In this document: piece by piece, positions 16,656 to 26,345 of the stretch | Numbering within the stretch: position 1 is the first letter of the stretch | Layout of the letters: each line of letters opens with the position of its first letter | Source of the DNA: Pseudomonas sp. SLFW | Lineage (GTDB): Bacteria; Pseudomonadota; Gammaproteobacteria; Pseudomonadales; Pseudomonadaceae | Reading direction: 5' to 3' | Length of the DNA stretch: 64,000 nt | Assembly: GCF_009905615.1 (NCBI RefSeq) | Contig: NZ_JAAAKW010000013.1 | Coordinates: 1 to 64,000, forward strand | Made by a program: the position numbers and the translations under genes | Notes under the pieces: generated by a model | The model's database searches: none | Told to the model about the DNA's origin: nothing | The model's input: the letters and a program-made list of their open reading frames with translations, nothing else

Positions 16656-18157
16656 AGCTTAAGTTGAACCCTCTGATGGCGGCCGGGCTTGGCCTGGGCT
16701 TCACCCTGATCTGGGCCACACCGACCCTGGCGGCCTTGACCGAAGAAAAGAATTTCGGCATCGAAGTGAAGGCGACCGGCCAGATGGAAGATGACCGCGA
16801 CCTCGGCACCCGTGGCGGTGGCGACGTCAACGGTCTCGGTCTGGACCTGCGTCCGTGGGCTTATGGCCAATGGGGCAACTGGAGCGGCTACGCGATGGGG
16901 CAAGTGGTCACGGCCACCGACACCATCCAGACCGACCCGCTGGACCAGCAGGTCAACAACGCCGATGGCCAGTCCAGCCAGCGCGCCCGCAAGACCTCCA
17001 GCAGCCGCGAAGTGGACGACAGCTACGCGGCGCTGCGTGAGTTCTGGATCGGTTACAGCGGCTTCACACCCTACCCCGGCGAGATTCTGAAATTCGGTCG
17101 CCAGCGCCTGCGCAATGACGACGGCCAGTGGCACGACACCAACATCGAAGCCCTGAACTGGACCTTCGACACCACGCTGTTGAAGGCCGAACTCGGCGCG
17201 GCGCAACGCTTCAGCGAATACCGCACCGACCTGACCGAGCTGTCGGCTCAGGACAAAGATCGCCAACACCTGTTCGGCGACGTGCAGTACCAATGGATGC
17301 CGGGCCAATGGGCGGGCATTCGTGCCCACCACACCCACGACGACGGCAGTCTGAAACATCAGGGCGAAGCCATCGACGATCTGGACAAGACCAGCCGTGG
17401 CGACCTGACCTGGCTCGGTCTTCAGGCCAACAGCGATGCGTACAACTACCGCAACCTGAACAACGTTAATTACTGGGGCAGCCTGACCTGGCTGACCGGT
17501 AATCGCGACCAGATCGGCTCGACCTACGACGCCGCCACCGATCAATACCTGGCCGGTCAGAAAGACAGCAGCCACGTGAATGGCTGGGCGACCGATCTGG
17601 GCCTGCGTTTCCGTCTCGACCCGCAATGGCAGGTCGGCGGCGCCTACTCCCGTGCCAGCAAGAACTACGAACAGAACGGCCTTGAGAGCAACCGCTCGAA
17701 CTGGACCGGCACCCGCTCGCGCGTGCATCGCTTCGGTGAAGCCTTCCAGGGCGAAATGGCCAACGTGGAATCCGGCTCGCTGTTCGCCTCGTGGCAGATG
17801 CAGGACGAGTACGACGCCTCGCTGATCTACCACAAGTTCCGTCGTGTCGATGGCCACGCCGGTATCGGTGGCGCAGGCATCAACCCGGCCAGCGAAAGCG
17901 TCGACGCCGATGGCGTCTCCACCTTCACGTCCCTGCCGTTGCAAGACGGCAACAAGGACCTGGGTCAGGAGATGGACCTGGTGGTCACCAAATACTTCAA
18001 GCAAGGCCTGCTGCCGACGTCGGTCAGCCAGTCCTTCGACGAGCCGTCGGCGCTGGTTCGCCTGCGTGCGGGCGTGTTCAAACCCGGCGATGCGTATGGC
18101 AGCGGCGTGGACAACTACATGCACCGCGCCATCGTCGACGTCATCTGGCGCTTCTGA
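16652..18157 (+). CDS. algE: Alginate export porin AlgE
   Basis: 501 residues; ATG overlaps the algK stop by four bases (ATGA). A signal peptide (cleavage near Ala27, before LTEEKNFGIEVK) precedes a large beta-barrel with alternating strands and a terminal strand ending in VIWRF, the C-terminal Phe expected of outer-membrane proteins. It is arginine- and lysine-rich inside the barrel, as in the P. aeruginosa 18-strand anion-selective alginate pore. It passes the mature polymer through the outer membrane with AlgK. Confidence 0.96.
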   Translation: MKLKLNPLMAAGLGLGFTLIWATPTLAALTEEKNFGIEVKATGQMEDDRDLGTRGGGDVNGLGLDLRPWAYGQWGNWSGYAMGQVVTATDTIQTDPLDQQVNNADGQSSQRARKTSSSREVDDSYAALREFWIGYSGFTPYPGEILKFGRQRLRNDDGQWHDTNIEALNWTFDTTLLKAELGAAQRFSEYRTDLTELSAQDKDRQHLFGDVQYQWMPGQWAGIRAHHTHDDGSLKHQGEAIDDLDKTSRGDLTWLGLQANSDAYNYRNLNNVNYWGSLTWLTGNRDQIGSTYDAATDQYLAGQKDSSHVNGWATDLGLRFRLDPQWQVGGAYSRASKNYEQNGLESNRSNWTGTRSRVHRFGEAFQGEMANVESGSLFASWQMQDEYDASLIYHKFRRVDGHAGIGGAGINPASESVDADGVSTFTSLPLQDGNKDLGQEMDLVVTKYFKQGLLPTSVSQSFDEPSALVRLRAGVFKPGDAYGSGVDNYMHRAIVDVIWRF

Positions 18158-18184
18158 TGCAAGCCGCTATAGGAGTGCAATGAG

Positions 18185-19816
18185 ATGAACAGCCAAGCGA
18201 ACTTACGGCATCGGGCATGGCCCCACGCCCTGCTCGAAAGCGCAGTGCTCAGCAGCGCACTGCTGCTGGCCAGCGCCCAGGCCATGGCGAACACCCCGGT
18301 GCCTTTGCCCACCGCAGCGGCCGCGCAACCGGCCAGTGGCGAAGAAGTGGTCAAGGGCCTGCATCAGGCCAAGACGTACACCATCAGCAGCCCCGACGCC
18401 GGGCCGCTGAAGATGGACAAACCCAAATTGCCGGACCTGTCGGGCTACACCCAGCAGGCGATGCAGAAAAAGATCGTGCGCAGCAAGCCGGGCAAGGTGT
18501 CGATCCGTCGCATGATGCAGGAAGACTCGCTCAAGGAGTTCATTGGCGGCGATAACAAGATGGCCGAATGGGTGGCACGCCAGCACGGCATCCCCCAGGC
18601 GATCTTTGTCGACGACGGCTACATGACCCTTCAGGACCTGGCGAAAAAAGTGCCCAAGCAGTATTTGAGCGAAACCTCACCGGGCGTTTTTCTGGCGCGA
18701 CTGCCGATCGTGGTCGGCCACAAAGGCATCTTCGAAGTCGACAAGAAAACCACCGAACTGCGCCTGTCTCAGGAAGCCGGTGCATTTCTGATCAACGACA
18801 ACCAGTTGTTCATGCAGGACACCAAGCTGACCGGCTGGAGCGAGAAAGCCAACGGGCCGTCGACGTTCAAGGCGCCGAAGGAATTCCGTCCGTTCCTGCT
18901 GTCCTGGGGCGGTACCCAGACCTACATCTTCAACACCAAGATGGCGAGCATGGGTTACAACAACAGCAAGTCGTACGGCGTCAGTATTTCGCAGTACACG
19001 CCCATGACGAAGGTCAAGATGAACCGCCCGGACCCGACCGGCTGGATCGTCAATTCCGAGTTCTCGGACATGTGGTACGGCTACTACTGCTATGAGACCC
19101 GTGACTTCGTGGTCAAGGGCAACACCTACCGCGACAACATCATCTACGGCATCGACCCGCATGACCGTTCACACGGTCTGATCATTGCCGAGAACACGGT
19201 GTACGGGACCAAGAAAAAGCACGGGATCATCGTTTCCCGTGAGGTGAACGACAGCTTCATCATCAACAACAAGAGCTACGAGAATCACCTCTCCGGCATC
19301 GTGCTGGACCGTAACAGCGTGAACAACCTGGTGGCCTACAACCAGATTTACCGCAACCACTCCGACGGCATCACGCTGTACGAGAGCGCCGACAACCTGT
19401 TGTGGGGCAACCGCGTGTTCGCCAACAAACGCCACGGCATTCGGGTTCGCAACAGCACCAACATCAAGCTGTACGAGAACCTGGCCATCGGCAACGGCCT
19501 GATGGGCGTCTACGGCCACATCAAGGACCTGTCCGACACCGACCGCGACATCAAGCTCGACCCTTTCGACGCCGAAGTGTCGCTGATCATGGTCGGTGGC
19601 GAACTGACCTCCAACGGCTCCGGCCCGCTCTCCATCGACTCGCCGCTCAGCGTCGAGCTGTACAAGGTGTCGATGCTCGCGCCAACCAAGAGCACAGGGA
19701 TCAGCTTCAACGGCGTGCTCGGTGATCGTCAGGACGAAATCCTCGATCTGCTGGTGCGCCAACAAAAAGCCGTGTTGATCGACCCGGTCGAAAGCCAGAA
19801 ACAACTCCGGGACTGA
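18185..19816 (+). CDS. algG: Periplasmic poly(beta-D-mannuronate) C5-epimerase AlgG
   Basis: 543 residues. A signal peptide of about 35 residues (ASAQAMA) precedes a CBM/CASH-like N-terminal part and a right-handed beta-helix. The epimerase signature DPHD is at 324-327, with His326 the presumed catalytic base, in the run YGIDPHDRSHGLII. The enzyme converts mannuronate to guluronate residues in the polymer and protects it during export in the periplasmic scaffold with AlgK, AlgX and AlgL. It starts 27 bp after algE with GGAG upstream. All signature residues are present. Confidence 0.97.
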   Translation: MNSQANLRHRAWPHALLESAVLSSALLLASAQAMANTPVPLPTAAAAQPASGEEVVKGLHQAKTYTISSPDAGPLKMDKPKLPDLSGYTQQAMQKKIVRSKPGKVSIRRMMQEDSLKEFIGGDNKMAEWVARQHGIPQAIFVDDGYMTLQDLAKKVPKQYLSETSPGVFLARLPIVVGHKGIFEVDKKTTELRLSQEAGAFLINDNQLFMQDTKLTGWSEKANGPSTFKAPKEFRPFLLSWGGTQTYIFNTKMASMGYNNSKSYGVSISQYTPMTKVKMNRPDPTGWIVNSEFSDMWYGYYCYETRDFVVKGNTYRDNIIYGIDPHDRSHGLIIAENTVYGTKKKHGIIVSREVNDSFIINNKSYENHLSGIVLDRNSVNNLVAYNQIYRNHSDGITLYESADNLLWGNRVFANKRHGIRVRNSTNIKLYENLAIGNGLMGVYGHIKDLSDTDRDIKLDPFDAEVSLIMVGGELTSNGSGPLSIDSPLSVELYKVSMLAPTKSTGISFNGVLGDRQDEILDLLVRQQKAVLIDPVESQKQLRD

Positions 19817-19829
19817 GGAAGCCATTTCT

Positions 19830-21269
19830 ATGCACGCACATTTGATTAAATTACTCAGCCTCTCCGGCCTGACCGCAGCACTGTTCGCTGCCAGCAACGC
19901 CGCTTACGCCGACGACGCCAGCGCGCCGAAATTTACCGCCGAGCCTTGCTGCAGCCTGTGCCCGGAAGCCCATGACGAGAAGAACTACGTCACCCGCTAC
20001 CAGCAGAACTTCACCACGCTGGTGCAGGCCCAGGGCGACTGGCTGTTCCGGACCCGCGAAGATCTGCGCACCGAATTCGACACCACGCCTGAAGGCTACC
20101 GTCGCATGCAAGAGCTGCACGACGCGTTCAAGAGCAAGGGCGTCGAGCTGGTTGTGGTGTATCAACCGACCCGTGGGTTGGTGGACCGCAACAAGCTGTT
20201 CCCGGCCGACCGGGATAAGTTCGACTACAACACCGCCTTGCGTAACTACCAGGCCATGCTCGGTCGTTTCGCGAAAATGGGCTACACCGTGCCGGACCTT
20301 TCGCCGTTGACCAACGAGCAGCAGGTCCACGACTTCTACTTCCGCGGCGACCAGCACTGGACCCCCTACGGCGCCCAGCGCACCGCGAAAATCGTCGCCG
20401 AGTCGGTGAAGAAAATGCCTGAGTTCGCGGGCATTCCCAAGCGCGAATTCGAGACCCATCTGTCAGGTCGCATGGGCAAGAAGGGCACTCTGCACAATAT
20501 GGCCGGTCAATTGTGCGGCTCCAGCTACGCCATCCAGTACATGGATCAGTTCGAGACCGAACCGAAAGGCGAAGCAGCCGACGGCGACCTGTTTGGCGAT
20601 TCCGGCACCCCGGAAATCACCTTGGTCGGTACCAGTCACAGCGGCAAGAACTACAACTTCGCCGGCTTCTTGCAGGAATACATGGGTGCAGACGTGTTGA
20701 ACGTCGCCTTCCCTGGCGGCGGACTTGAAGGGGCGATGCTGCAGTACCTGGGCAGCGACGACTTCCAGAAACATCCGCCGAAGATTCTCATCTGGGAATT
20801 CTCGCCACTGTACCGCCTGGACCAGGAGACCATCTATCGCCAGATGATGTCGCTGCTGGACAACGGTTGCGAGGGCAAGCCCGCGCTTATGACCACCAAA
20901 ACCTCCCTCAAGCCCGGCACCAACGAGCTGTTGGTCAACGGCAAAACAGGCATCAAGGACGTGCGTAACGGCAGTAATCAGGTCGACATCAAGTTCGCTG
21001 ACACCTCGGTGAAAGCCCTTCATGCGCGCCTCTGGTACATGAACGGTCGCCACGAAGACCTGAAGATCGAAAAACCTGAAACATCCGAAACCGACGGGCG
21101 CTTCGCCTTCGAACTGCGCGACGACAAGGACTGGGCTGACCAGCAACTGCTCGCCGTGGAAGTGCAGGGTCCTGAAGCGGGCACTGCGCCGCAGGAAGTC
21201 GAAGCGAAAGTATGCAAACGCAACGTGTTCCCGAATGTCGCGCATCAAACCGCGCAAGCCGGGTTATGA
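19830..21269 (+). CDS. algX: Alginate O-acetyltransferase AlgX
   Basis: 479 residues with a signal peptide (SNAAYA, cleavage near residue 27). SGNH/GDSL-like hydrolase fold with catalytic Asp174 and His176 (GDQHWTPYG) and Ser269 (GTSHSGKN), the same numbering as P. aeruginosa AlgX, then a C-terminal carbohydrate-binding module from about residue 345. It transfers acetyl groups to mannuronate in the periplasm and contacts AlgK. The algG stop lies within its TGAGGAA ribosome site, 13 bp before its ATG. Cysteines near residues 40-44 and 229 and in the C-terminal region may form disulfides. Confidence 0.97.
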   Translation: MHAHLIKLLSLSGLTAALFAASNAAYADDASAPKFTAEPCCSLCPEAHDEKNYVTRYQQNFTTLVQAQGDWLFRTREDLRTEFDTTPEGYRRMQELHDAFKSKGVELVVVYQPTRGLVDRNKLFPADRDKFDYNTALRNYQAMLGRFAKMGYTVPDLSPLTNEQQVHDFYFRGDQHWTPYGAQRTAKIVAESVKKMPEFAGIPKREFETHLSGRMGKKGTLHNMAGQLCGSSYAIQYMDQFETEPKGEAADGDLFGDSGTPEITLVGTSHSGKNYNFAGFLQEYMGADVLNVAFPGGGLEGAMLQYLGSDDFQKHPPKILIWEFSPLYRLDQETIYRQMMSLLDNGCEGKPALMTTKTSLKPGTNELLVNGKTGIKDVRNGSNQVDIKFADTSVKALHARLWYMNGRHEDLKIEKPETSETDGRFAFELRDDKDWADQQLLAVEVQGPEAGTAPQEVEAKVCKRNVFPNVAHQTAQAGL

Positions 21270-21276
21270 GGCTCCT

Positions 21277-22413
21277 ATGCACACTCCAAAAATGATGCTC
21301 CCTACCCTTCTGTCGCTGGCCATGTTGTCCGCGTCATCGTTCGCCACCAGCGCCAGCGCAGCGTCCACGCTCGTGCCGCCGCAGGGGTACTATGAAGGGG
21401 TCGAGAAATACAAAAGCGGCGAAGGCAAATTCAGCTGTGATGCCACGCCGCAGCCCTACACCGGCTCGCTGCAATTCCGCAGCAAGTACGAGGGCTCGGA
21501 CAAGTCCCGTTCGACGTTCAATGCCGCATCGGATCAGGCGTTCCGTGACACGACCAAGGACATCACCACCATGGAGCGCAACACCAGCAAAGTGGTGATG
21601 CAGTACATGCGTGACGGGCGTCCTGAACAGCTCGACTGCGCGCTCGGCATGCTCACCACGTGGGCCAAGGCCGATGCGCTGGAGTCCAAGGACTTCAACC
21701 ACACCGGCAAGTCGATGCGCAAATGGGCACTGGGCAGCATGTCCTCGTCCTACCTGCGCCTGAAATTCTCCGAGTCCCACCCACTGGCCACCCGTCAGCA
21801 GGACGCGCAAGTGATCGAGGCCTGGTTCAGCAAGCTGGCGGACCAGGTGGTCAGCGACTGGAACAACCTGCCGCTCGACAAGACCAACAACCACTCGTAC
21901 TGGGCGGCCTGGTCGGTGATGTCCACCGCCGTGGCGACCAACCGCAAAGACCTGTTCGACTGGTCGGTGAAGGAGTTCAAGGTCGCGGCCAATCAGGTCG
22001 ACCAACAGGGCTTCCTGCCGAACGAACTCAAGCGTAAGCAGCGCGCACTGGCGTACCACAACTACGCCCTGCCGCCGCTGGCGATGATCGCCAGTTTTGC
22101 CCAGGCCAACGGCGTTGATCTGCGTCCTGAAAACAACGGCGCACTCAAGCGTCTGGGTGATCGGGTGCTGGCAGGCGTGAAGGATTCGGGTAACGAATTC
22201 CAGGCCAAAGATGGCGAGAAGCAAGACATGACGGACCTGAAGACCGACATGAAATTCGCCTGGCTGGAACCCTACTGCTCGCTCTACGACTGCGGCCCGG
22301 ATGTGCTGGAACAGAAGCACAAGATGCAACCGTTCAAGAACTTCCGCCTAGGCGGCGACATGACTCGCACCTATGACCCGAGTCATGAGAAGGGTGAGAA
22401 AGGCGGTTCGTAG
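21277..22413 (+). CDS. algL: Periplasmic poly(beta-D-mannuronate) lyase AlgL
   Basis: 378 residues from ATG 21277 (GAGG five bases before, overlapping the algX stop). The longer frame from 21235 lies inside algX and would bury the signal peptide, so it is rejected. The signal peptide MHTPKMMLPTLLSLAMLSAS ends near SASAAS. The PL5 catalytic motif NNHSYW is at 204-209 (Asn205, His206), and LPNELKRKQRALAYHNYAL supplies the further substrate-binding arginine and tyrosine. It degrades stray alginate in the periplasm and is part of the biosynthetic complex. Confidence 0.97.
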   Translation: MHTPKMMLPTLLSLAMLSASSFATSASAASTLVPPQGYYEGVEKYKSGEGKFSCDATPQPYTGSLQFRSKYEGSDKSRSTFNAASDQAFRDTTKDITTMERNTSKVVMQYMRDGRPEQLDCALGMLTTWAKADALESKDFNHTGKSMRKWALGSMSSSYLRLKFSESHPLATRQQDAQVIEAWFSKLADQVVSDWNNLPLDKTNNHSYWAAWSVMSTAVATNRKDLFDWSVKEFKVAANQVDQQGFLPNELKRKQRALAYHNYALPPLAMIASFAQANGVDLRPENNGALKRLGDRVLAGVKDSGNEFQAKDGEKQDMTDLKTDMKFAWLEPYCSLYDCGPDVLEQKHKMQPFKNFRLGGDMTRTYDPSHEKGEKGGS

Positions 22414-22436
22414 AAGCAATAGCTGAACGCAATCAA

Positions 22437-22556
22437 CTGTGGGGGCGGATTCATTCTGGGCGGCATACCGACGAGGGTTGGTCCTGACAACTCGGAACTG
22501 ACCTGCAAATGGCGGTGACTGAGCCACCGCTTCGCGAATGAATTCGCTCCCACAGG
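22437..22556. repeat. REP pair (REPIN), family A, inside the alginate operon
   Basis: A degenerate left copy (TGTGGGGGCGGATTCATTCT, about 22437-22458) and a good right copy (TCGCGAATGAATTCGCTCCC onward, 22532-22555) face each other across about 75 bases. They fill much of the 244 bp algL-algI gap, the widest gap in the operon. A strong mRNA hairpin is possible. Confidence 0.8.
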
Positions 22557-22657
22557 GGCCTGCGCTGGTAATGAGATGTGTGCTTTACCCCCTCGATTTC
22601 TCATGGGGGGTTTGGGGGGGCTGTGGCCCTTGATGTTGGACAAACGGAGAGATAAGG

Positions 22658-24223
22658 ATGGTTTTCTCATCCAACGTGTTCCTGTTCCTGTTCTTGCCGG
22701 TGTTTCTCGGCTTGTACTATTTGAGCGGGCAACGCTATCGCAACCTGCTGCTGCTGGTGGCCAGTTACGTGTTCTACGCGTGGTGGCGAGTGGACTTCCT
22801 GGCACTGTTCGCAGGTGTAACGCTGTGGAACTACTGGATCGGCCTGCGCGTCGGTGCCGCCGGGGTCAGGACCAAACCCGCTCAGCGCTGGCTGTTGCTG
22901 GGTGTCGCAGTCGACCTGTGCATCCTGGGCTATTTCAAATACGCCAACTTTGGCGTGGACAGCATCAACGCGATGATGACGTCGATCGGCCTTGAGCCGT
23001 TCATCCTCACCCACGTGCTGTTGCCGATCGGGATCTCGTTCTACATCTTCGAATCGATCAGCTACATCATCGACGTCTACCGTGGCGACACGCCGGCGAC
23101 CCGCAACCTGATCGACTTCGCGGCGTTCGTGGCGATCTTCCCGCACCTGATCGCAGGCCCGGTGCTGCGTTTCCGCGACTTGGTGGACCAGTTCAACAAC
23201 CGTACCCACACCCTGGACAAGTTCAGCGAAGGCTGCACGCGGTTCATGCAGGGTTTCATCAAGAAGGTCTTCATCGCCGACACCCTGGCCGTCGTTGCCG
23301 ACCATTGCTTTGCCCTGCAACATCCGACCACGGGCGATGCCTGGCTCGGCGCCCTGGCGTACACCGCGCAGCTGTATTTCGACTTCTCCGGTTACAGCGA
23401 CATGGCCATCGGCCTGGGCCTGATGATGGGTTTCCGCTTCATGGAAAACTTCAAGCAGCCTTATGTCAGCCAGTCGATCACCGAGTTCTGGCGTCGCTGG
23501 CACATCAGCCTGTCCACGTGGCTGCGTGACTACCTGTACATCACGCTGGGCGGCAACCGTGGCGGCAAAGTCGCAACCTACCGCAACCTGTTCCTGACCA
23601 TGCTGCTGGGCGGTCTGTGGCACGGCGCCAACATCACCTACATCGTCTGGGGTGCATGGCACGGCGTGTGGCTGGCGATCGAAAAAGCGCTGGGCATCAA
23701 CACGGCGCCCAAGACCTTTAACGTCGTGCGCTGGGCCTTCACCTTCCTGCTGGTGGTGATGGGCTGGGTGATCTTCCGCGCCGAGAACCTGCACGTCGCC
23801 GCCCGTATGTACGGCGCGATGTTCAGCTTCAGCGAGTGGCAGCTGTCGGACCTGAACCGCGCCAGCCTCACCGGCCTGCAAGTGGCGACCCTGATCGTGG
23901 CGTACATCACCCTGGCGTTCTTCGGTCTGCGCGATTTCTACCGCAACCGCGCACCGGAGAAACCAAAAGGTGACACGCCGGTTCAAGCCGACGGCCCTGC
24001 TTCGGCAGTGCCGGGCCTGATCAAAGCCGTACCGGGCGACACGCCGGGGAGCATTCATCAACCGGGTTACATCGTCGGCACCGACGCGCAGGTTCAGCCT
24101 GCCTACTGGACCGCCGATTGGTCGCGCTACGTCATGCGCGCCCTGATCCTGCTGATGTTCGTGGCCTCGATTCTCAAACTCTCGGCGGCCAGTTTCTCGC
24201 CGTTCCTGTACTTCCAGTTCTGA
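22658..24223 (+). CDS. algI: Alginate O-acetylation membrane acyltransferase AlgI (MBOAT)
   Basis: 521 residues, polytopic throughout (about ten hydrophobic segments). MBOAT family motifs include FRFMENFKQPYVSQSITEFWRRWHISLSTWLRDY and the catalytic-His region GGLWHGANITYIVWGAWHG. It passes acetyl groups, from a cytoplasmic donor, across the inner membrane to AlgJ/AlgF/AlgX. A ribosome site GGAG lies eight bases before the ATG. It is the first gene after the REP pair; algI, algJ and algF follow as the acetylation block. Confidence 0.97.
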   Translation: MVFSSNVFLFLFLPVFLGLYYLSGQRYRNLLLLVASYVFYAWWRVDFLALFAGVTLWNYWIGLRVGAAGVRTKPAQRWLLLGVAVDLCILGYFKYANFGVDSINAMMTSIGLEPFILTHVLLPIGISFYIFESISYIIDVYRGDTPATRNLIDFAAFVAIFPHLIAGPVLRFRDLVDQFNNRTHTLDKFSEGCTRFMQGFIKKVFIADTLAVVADHCFALQHPTTGDAWLGALAYTAQLYFDFSGYSDMAIGLGLMMGFRFMENFKQPYVSQSITEFWRRWHISLSTWLRDYLYITLGGNRGGKVATYRNLFLTMLLGGLWHGANITYIVWGAWHGVWLAIEKALGINTAPKTFNVVRWAFTFLLVVMGWVIFRAENLHVAARMYGAMFSFSEWQLSDLNRASLTGLQVATLIVAYITLAFFGLRDFYRNRAPEKPKGDTPVQADGPASAVPGLIKAVPGDTPGSIHQPGYIVGTDAQVQPAYWTADWSRYVMRALILLMFVASILKLSAASFSPFLYFQF

Positions 24224-24233
24224 GGAGCCTGAC

Positions 24234-25427
24234 ATGACCCGTTCATTACGTTTCCTCTACATCTTCCTGTTCCTGGCCATCCTGCTGGCGCTGGGCCTGT
24301 GGTCGCTGCGCAGCTTCATCGGCTTCTCGACATCCAAGGAAACCACGGTCCTCAACGGTCACTGGACAAAGGCCGTGGAAACCCACTACGACGAGGCGTT
24401 TCCGATCAAGCGCCTGGGCACCAACCTCTGGGCCGCGCTGGATTACAAGGTGTTCAACGAAGGTCGTCCGGGGGTGATTCTCGGCAAGGACCAGTGGCTG
24501 TATACCGACGAGGAATTCGACGCCGTGGCCAACGGCGAGCAGAACGAAGCCGACAACCTGGCGATCATCAAAGGTGTGCGCGACACCCTGAAAAAACAGG
24601 GCACGCAGTTGGTGCTCGCCATCGTCCCGGCCAAGACCCGTCTGTACCCGGAACACGTCGGTGACAACAAACCTGCTGCGCTGCACACCGACCTGTATCA
24701 ACAGTTCCACGCGCAAGTCAGCCAGGCCGGCATCTTCGCCCCTGACCTGCTGGCACCGCTGCAAAGCGCCAAGGACAAGGGCCAGGTCTTCCTGCGCACC
24801 GACACCCACTGGACGCCAATGGGCGCTGAAGTCGTGGCGCAGCAACTGGGCGAGGCGATCTCGAAAGAAGCCCCGCTCAGTGGCGACCCACAGAACTTCA
24901 TCACTGAAGCCAAAACCAGCGCGCCGTACAAGGGCGACCTGACCAACTTCCTGCCGCTGGACCCGCTGTTCAGCAACCTGCTGCCCAAGCCGGATGACCT
25001 GCAACAGCGCAGCACCAACCCGGCGCAAGCCGAGGGTGACGGTGGCGATGCGCTGTTTGCGGACAACTCGGTGGCGGTCGGTCTGGTCGGCACCAGCTAC
25101 AGCGCCAACCCCAACTGGAACTTCGCCGGGGCGCTTAAACAGGCCCTGCACAGCGACGTGGTGAATTACGCCGAAGACGGCCACGGCCCGATTCTGCCGA
25201 TGCTCAAATATCTGCAAACCGATGCCTTCAAGAGCAGCCCGCCGCAGGTGCTTATCTGGGAATTCCCGGAGCGCTATCTGCCGGCCCACAACGACCTGAC
25301 CGAGTTCGATCCGCAGTGGATCGCCGAACTCAAGAAGGCCCGTGACCCTCAACAAAATCTGGCTCAGAACGCCAACGCTTCTAACTCCAACGTCAATTCC
25401 GAGTCGCCCGATCGGGCGCAAAACTGA
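24234..25427 (+). CDS. algJ: Alginate O-acetyltransferase AlgJ
   Basis: 397 residues, 10 bp after algI. An N-terminal uncleaved membrane anchor (LYIFLFLAILLALGLWSL) places a SGNH-like catalytic domain in the periplasm. Catalytic residues Asp190 and His192 (TDTHWTPMG) and Ser288 (GTSYSAN) sit at the positions known for AlgJ. It is homologous to the N-terminal domain of AlgX but lacks the carbohydrate-binding module. The C-terminal 25 residues are a low-complexity Asn/Ser-rich tail. Role: acetyl relay from AlgI towards the polymer. Confidence 0.96.
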   Translation: MTRSLRFLYIFLFLAILLALGLWSLRSFIGFSTSKETTVLNGHWTKAVETHYDEAFPIKRLGTNLWAALDYKVFNEGRPGVILGKDQWLYTDEEFDAVANGEQNEADNLAIIKGVRDTLKKQGTQLVLAIVPAKTRLYPEHVGDNKPAALHTDLYQQFHAQVSQAGIFAPDLLAPLQSAKDKGQVFLRTDTHWTPMGAEVVAQQLGEAISKEAPLSGDPQNFITEAKTSAPYKGDLTNFLPLDPLFSNLLPKPDDLQQRSTNPAQAEGDGGDALFADNSVAVGLVGTSYSANPNWNFAGALKQALHSDVVNYAEDGHGPILPMLKYLQTDAFKSSPPQVLIWEFPERYLPAHNDLTEFDPQWIAELKKARDPQQNLAQNANASNSNVNSESPDRAQN

Positions 25428-25441
25428 GAGGACTACCCAAA

Positions 25442-26122
25442 ATGACCTTACAGAACCCAACTCGCATGCCTACCCGTTCGGCCAAGACCGGTCTGCTGAA
25501 AACCTGCGTCCTGGCCGCCAGCCTTGGCTTCGTCTCACTCTCGGCCTTCGCCGGTGGCGACGCCGCCCTGTACGGCCCGACCGCTCCGAAAGGCTCGGCC
25601 TTCGTGCGCGTCTACAACGCCAGCAACGCGGAAGTCAGCGCCAGTGTCGGCAACACCAGCCTCAACGAAGTCGGCCCGCTGGCCAGCAGTGATTTCAGCT
25701 TCATGCCGCAGGGCGACTACAGCGCCAAGATCGGCAGCAACACCCTGCCGGTGAAACTGGCGAGCGATCACTACTACACCATCGTCAACAACACCTCCGG
25801 CGCGCCGCAACTGGTGGAAGAGCCACCGTTCAAGAACAAACAGAAGTCGCTGGTGCGTGTGCAGAACCTGAGCGACAAGCCGCTGACCCTGAAAACCGCC
25901 GACGGCAAGACCGCTGTTGTCGATTCGGTAAAAGCCAAAGGCACCGGCGAGCGTGAAATCAATCCGGTAAAAGTCAGCTTCGCGCTGTTCGACGGCGACA
26001 AGAAAGTCAGCGACCTGAAACCGGTCGCGCTGGAACGTGGTGAGGCAGCGGTGCTGTACATCACCGGCAACGGCAGCAACCTGTCGCCAGTCTGGGTCAA
26101 GCGCCCGACGTCGACTCAGTAA
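25442..26122 (+). CDS. algF: Alginate O-acetylation adaptor AlgF
   Basis: 226 residues with an N-terminal signal peptide ending near Ala37 (LSAFAGGDAALYGP). The mature protein is two small beta-rich domains and has no evident catalytic residues. AlgF is a periplasmic protein required for acetylation and is thought to act as an adaptor among AlgI, AlgJ and AlgX. It begins 14 bp after algJ with GAGAGGA upstream. Length is slightly above the about 216 of P. aeruginosa because of a longer N-region. Confidence 0.95.
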   Translation: MTLQNPTRMPTRSAKTGLLKTCVLAASLGFVSLSAFAGGDAALYGPTAPKGSAFVRVYNASNAEVSASVGNTSLNEVGPLASSDFSFMPQGDYSAKIGSNTLPVKLASDHYYTIVNNTSGAPQLVEEPPFKNKQKSLVRVQNLSDKPLTLKTADGKTAVVDSVKAKGTGEREINPVKVSFALFDGDKKVSDLKPVALERGEAAVLYITGNGSNLSPVWVKRPTSTQ

Positions 26123-26131
26123 CACCGAAGT

Positions 26132-26155
26132 CGTGCGCTGCCCCTGCGGCGCACG
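26132..26155 (+). other. GC-rich hairpin in the algF-algA gap
   Basis: CGTGCGC (26132-26138) pairs with GCGCACG (26149-26155) ten bases after the algF stop. The gap to algA is 223 bp. No uninterrupted T-tract follows, so it may be a processing or attenuation element rather than a terminator. Nothing else recognisable was seen in the gap. Confidence 0.4.
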
Positions 26156-26345
26156 CGATTGGCTTTTGATTCTGGCCGAAGGCCGTTGAAGCGGATTCGA
26201 CAGAAATCAGCGTTCGGCGCCAGGTGATGCGGAGCAGCACACCGTGAGGGCACCGAGCGCAGCGGCACAACAACAAGACAGACGAAACGACAGAACAACC
26301 GACGTATAGCCCAAACAAACGCTATCGAAATTTTGGAGAAACAAA

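Noticed and set aside
16517..18124. Minus-strand 535-codon frame antisense to algE
   Set aside because: algE has signal peptide, barrel and terminal Phe; the antisense frame is a composition artefact.
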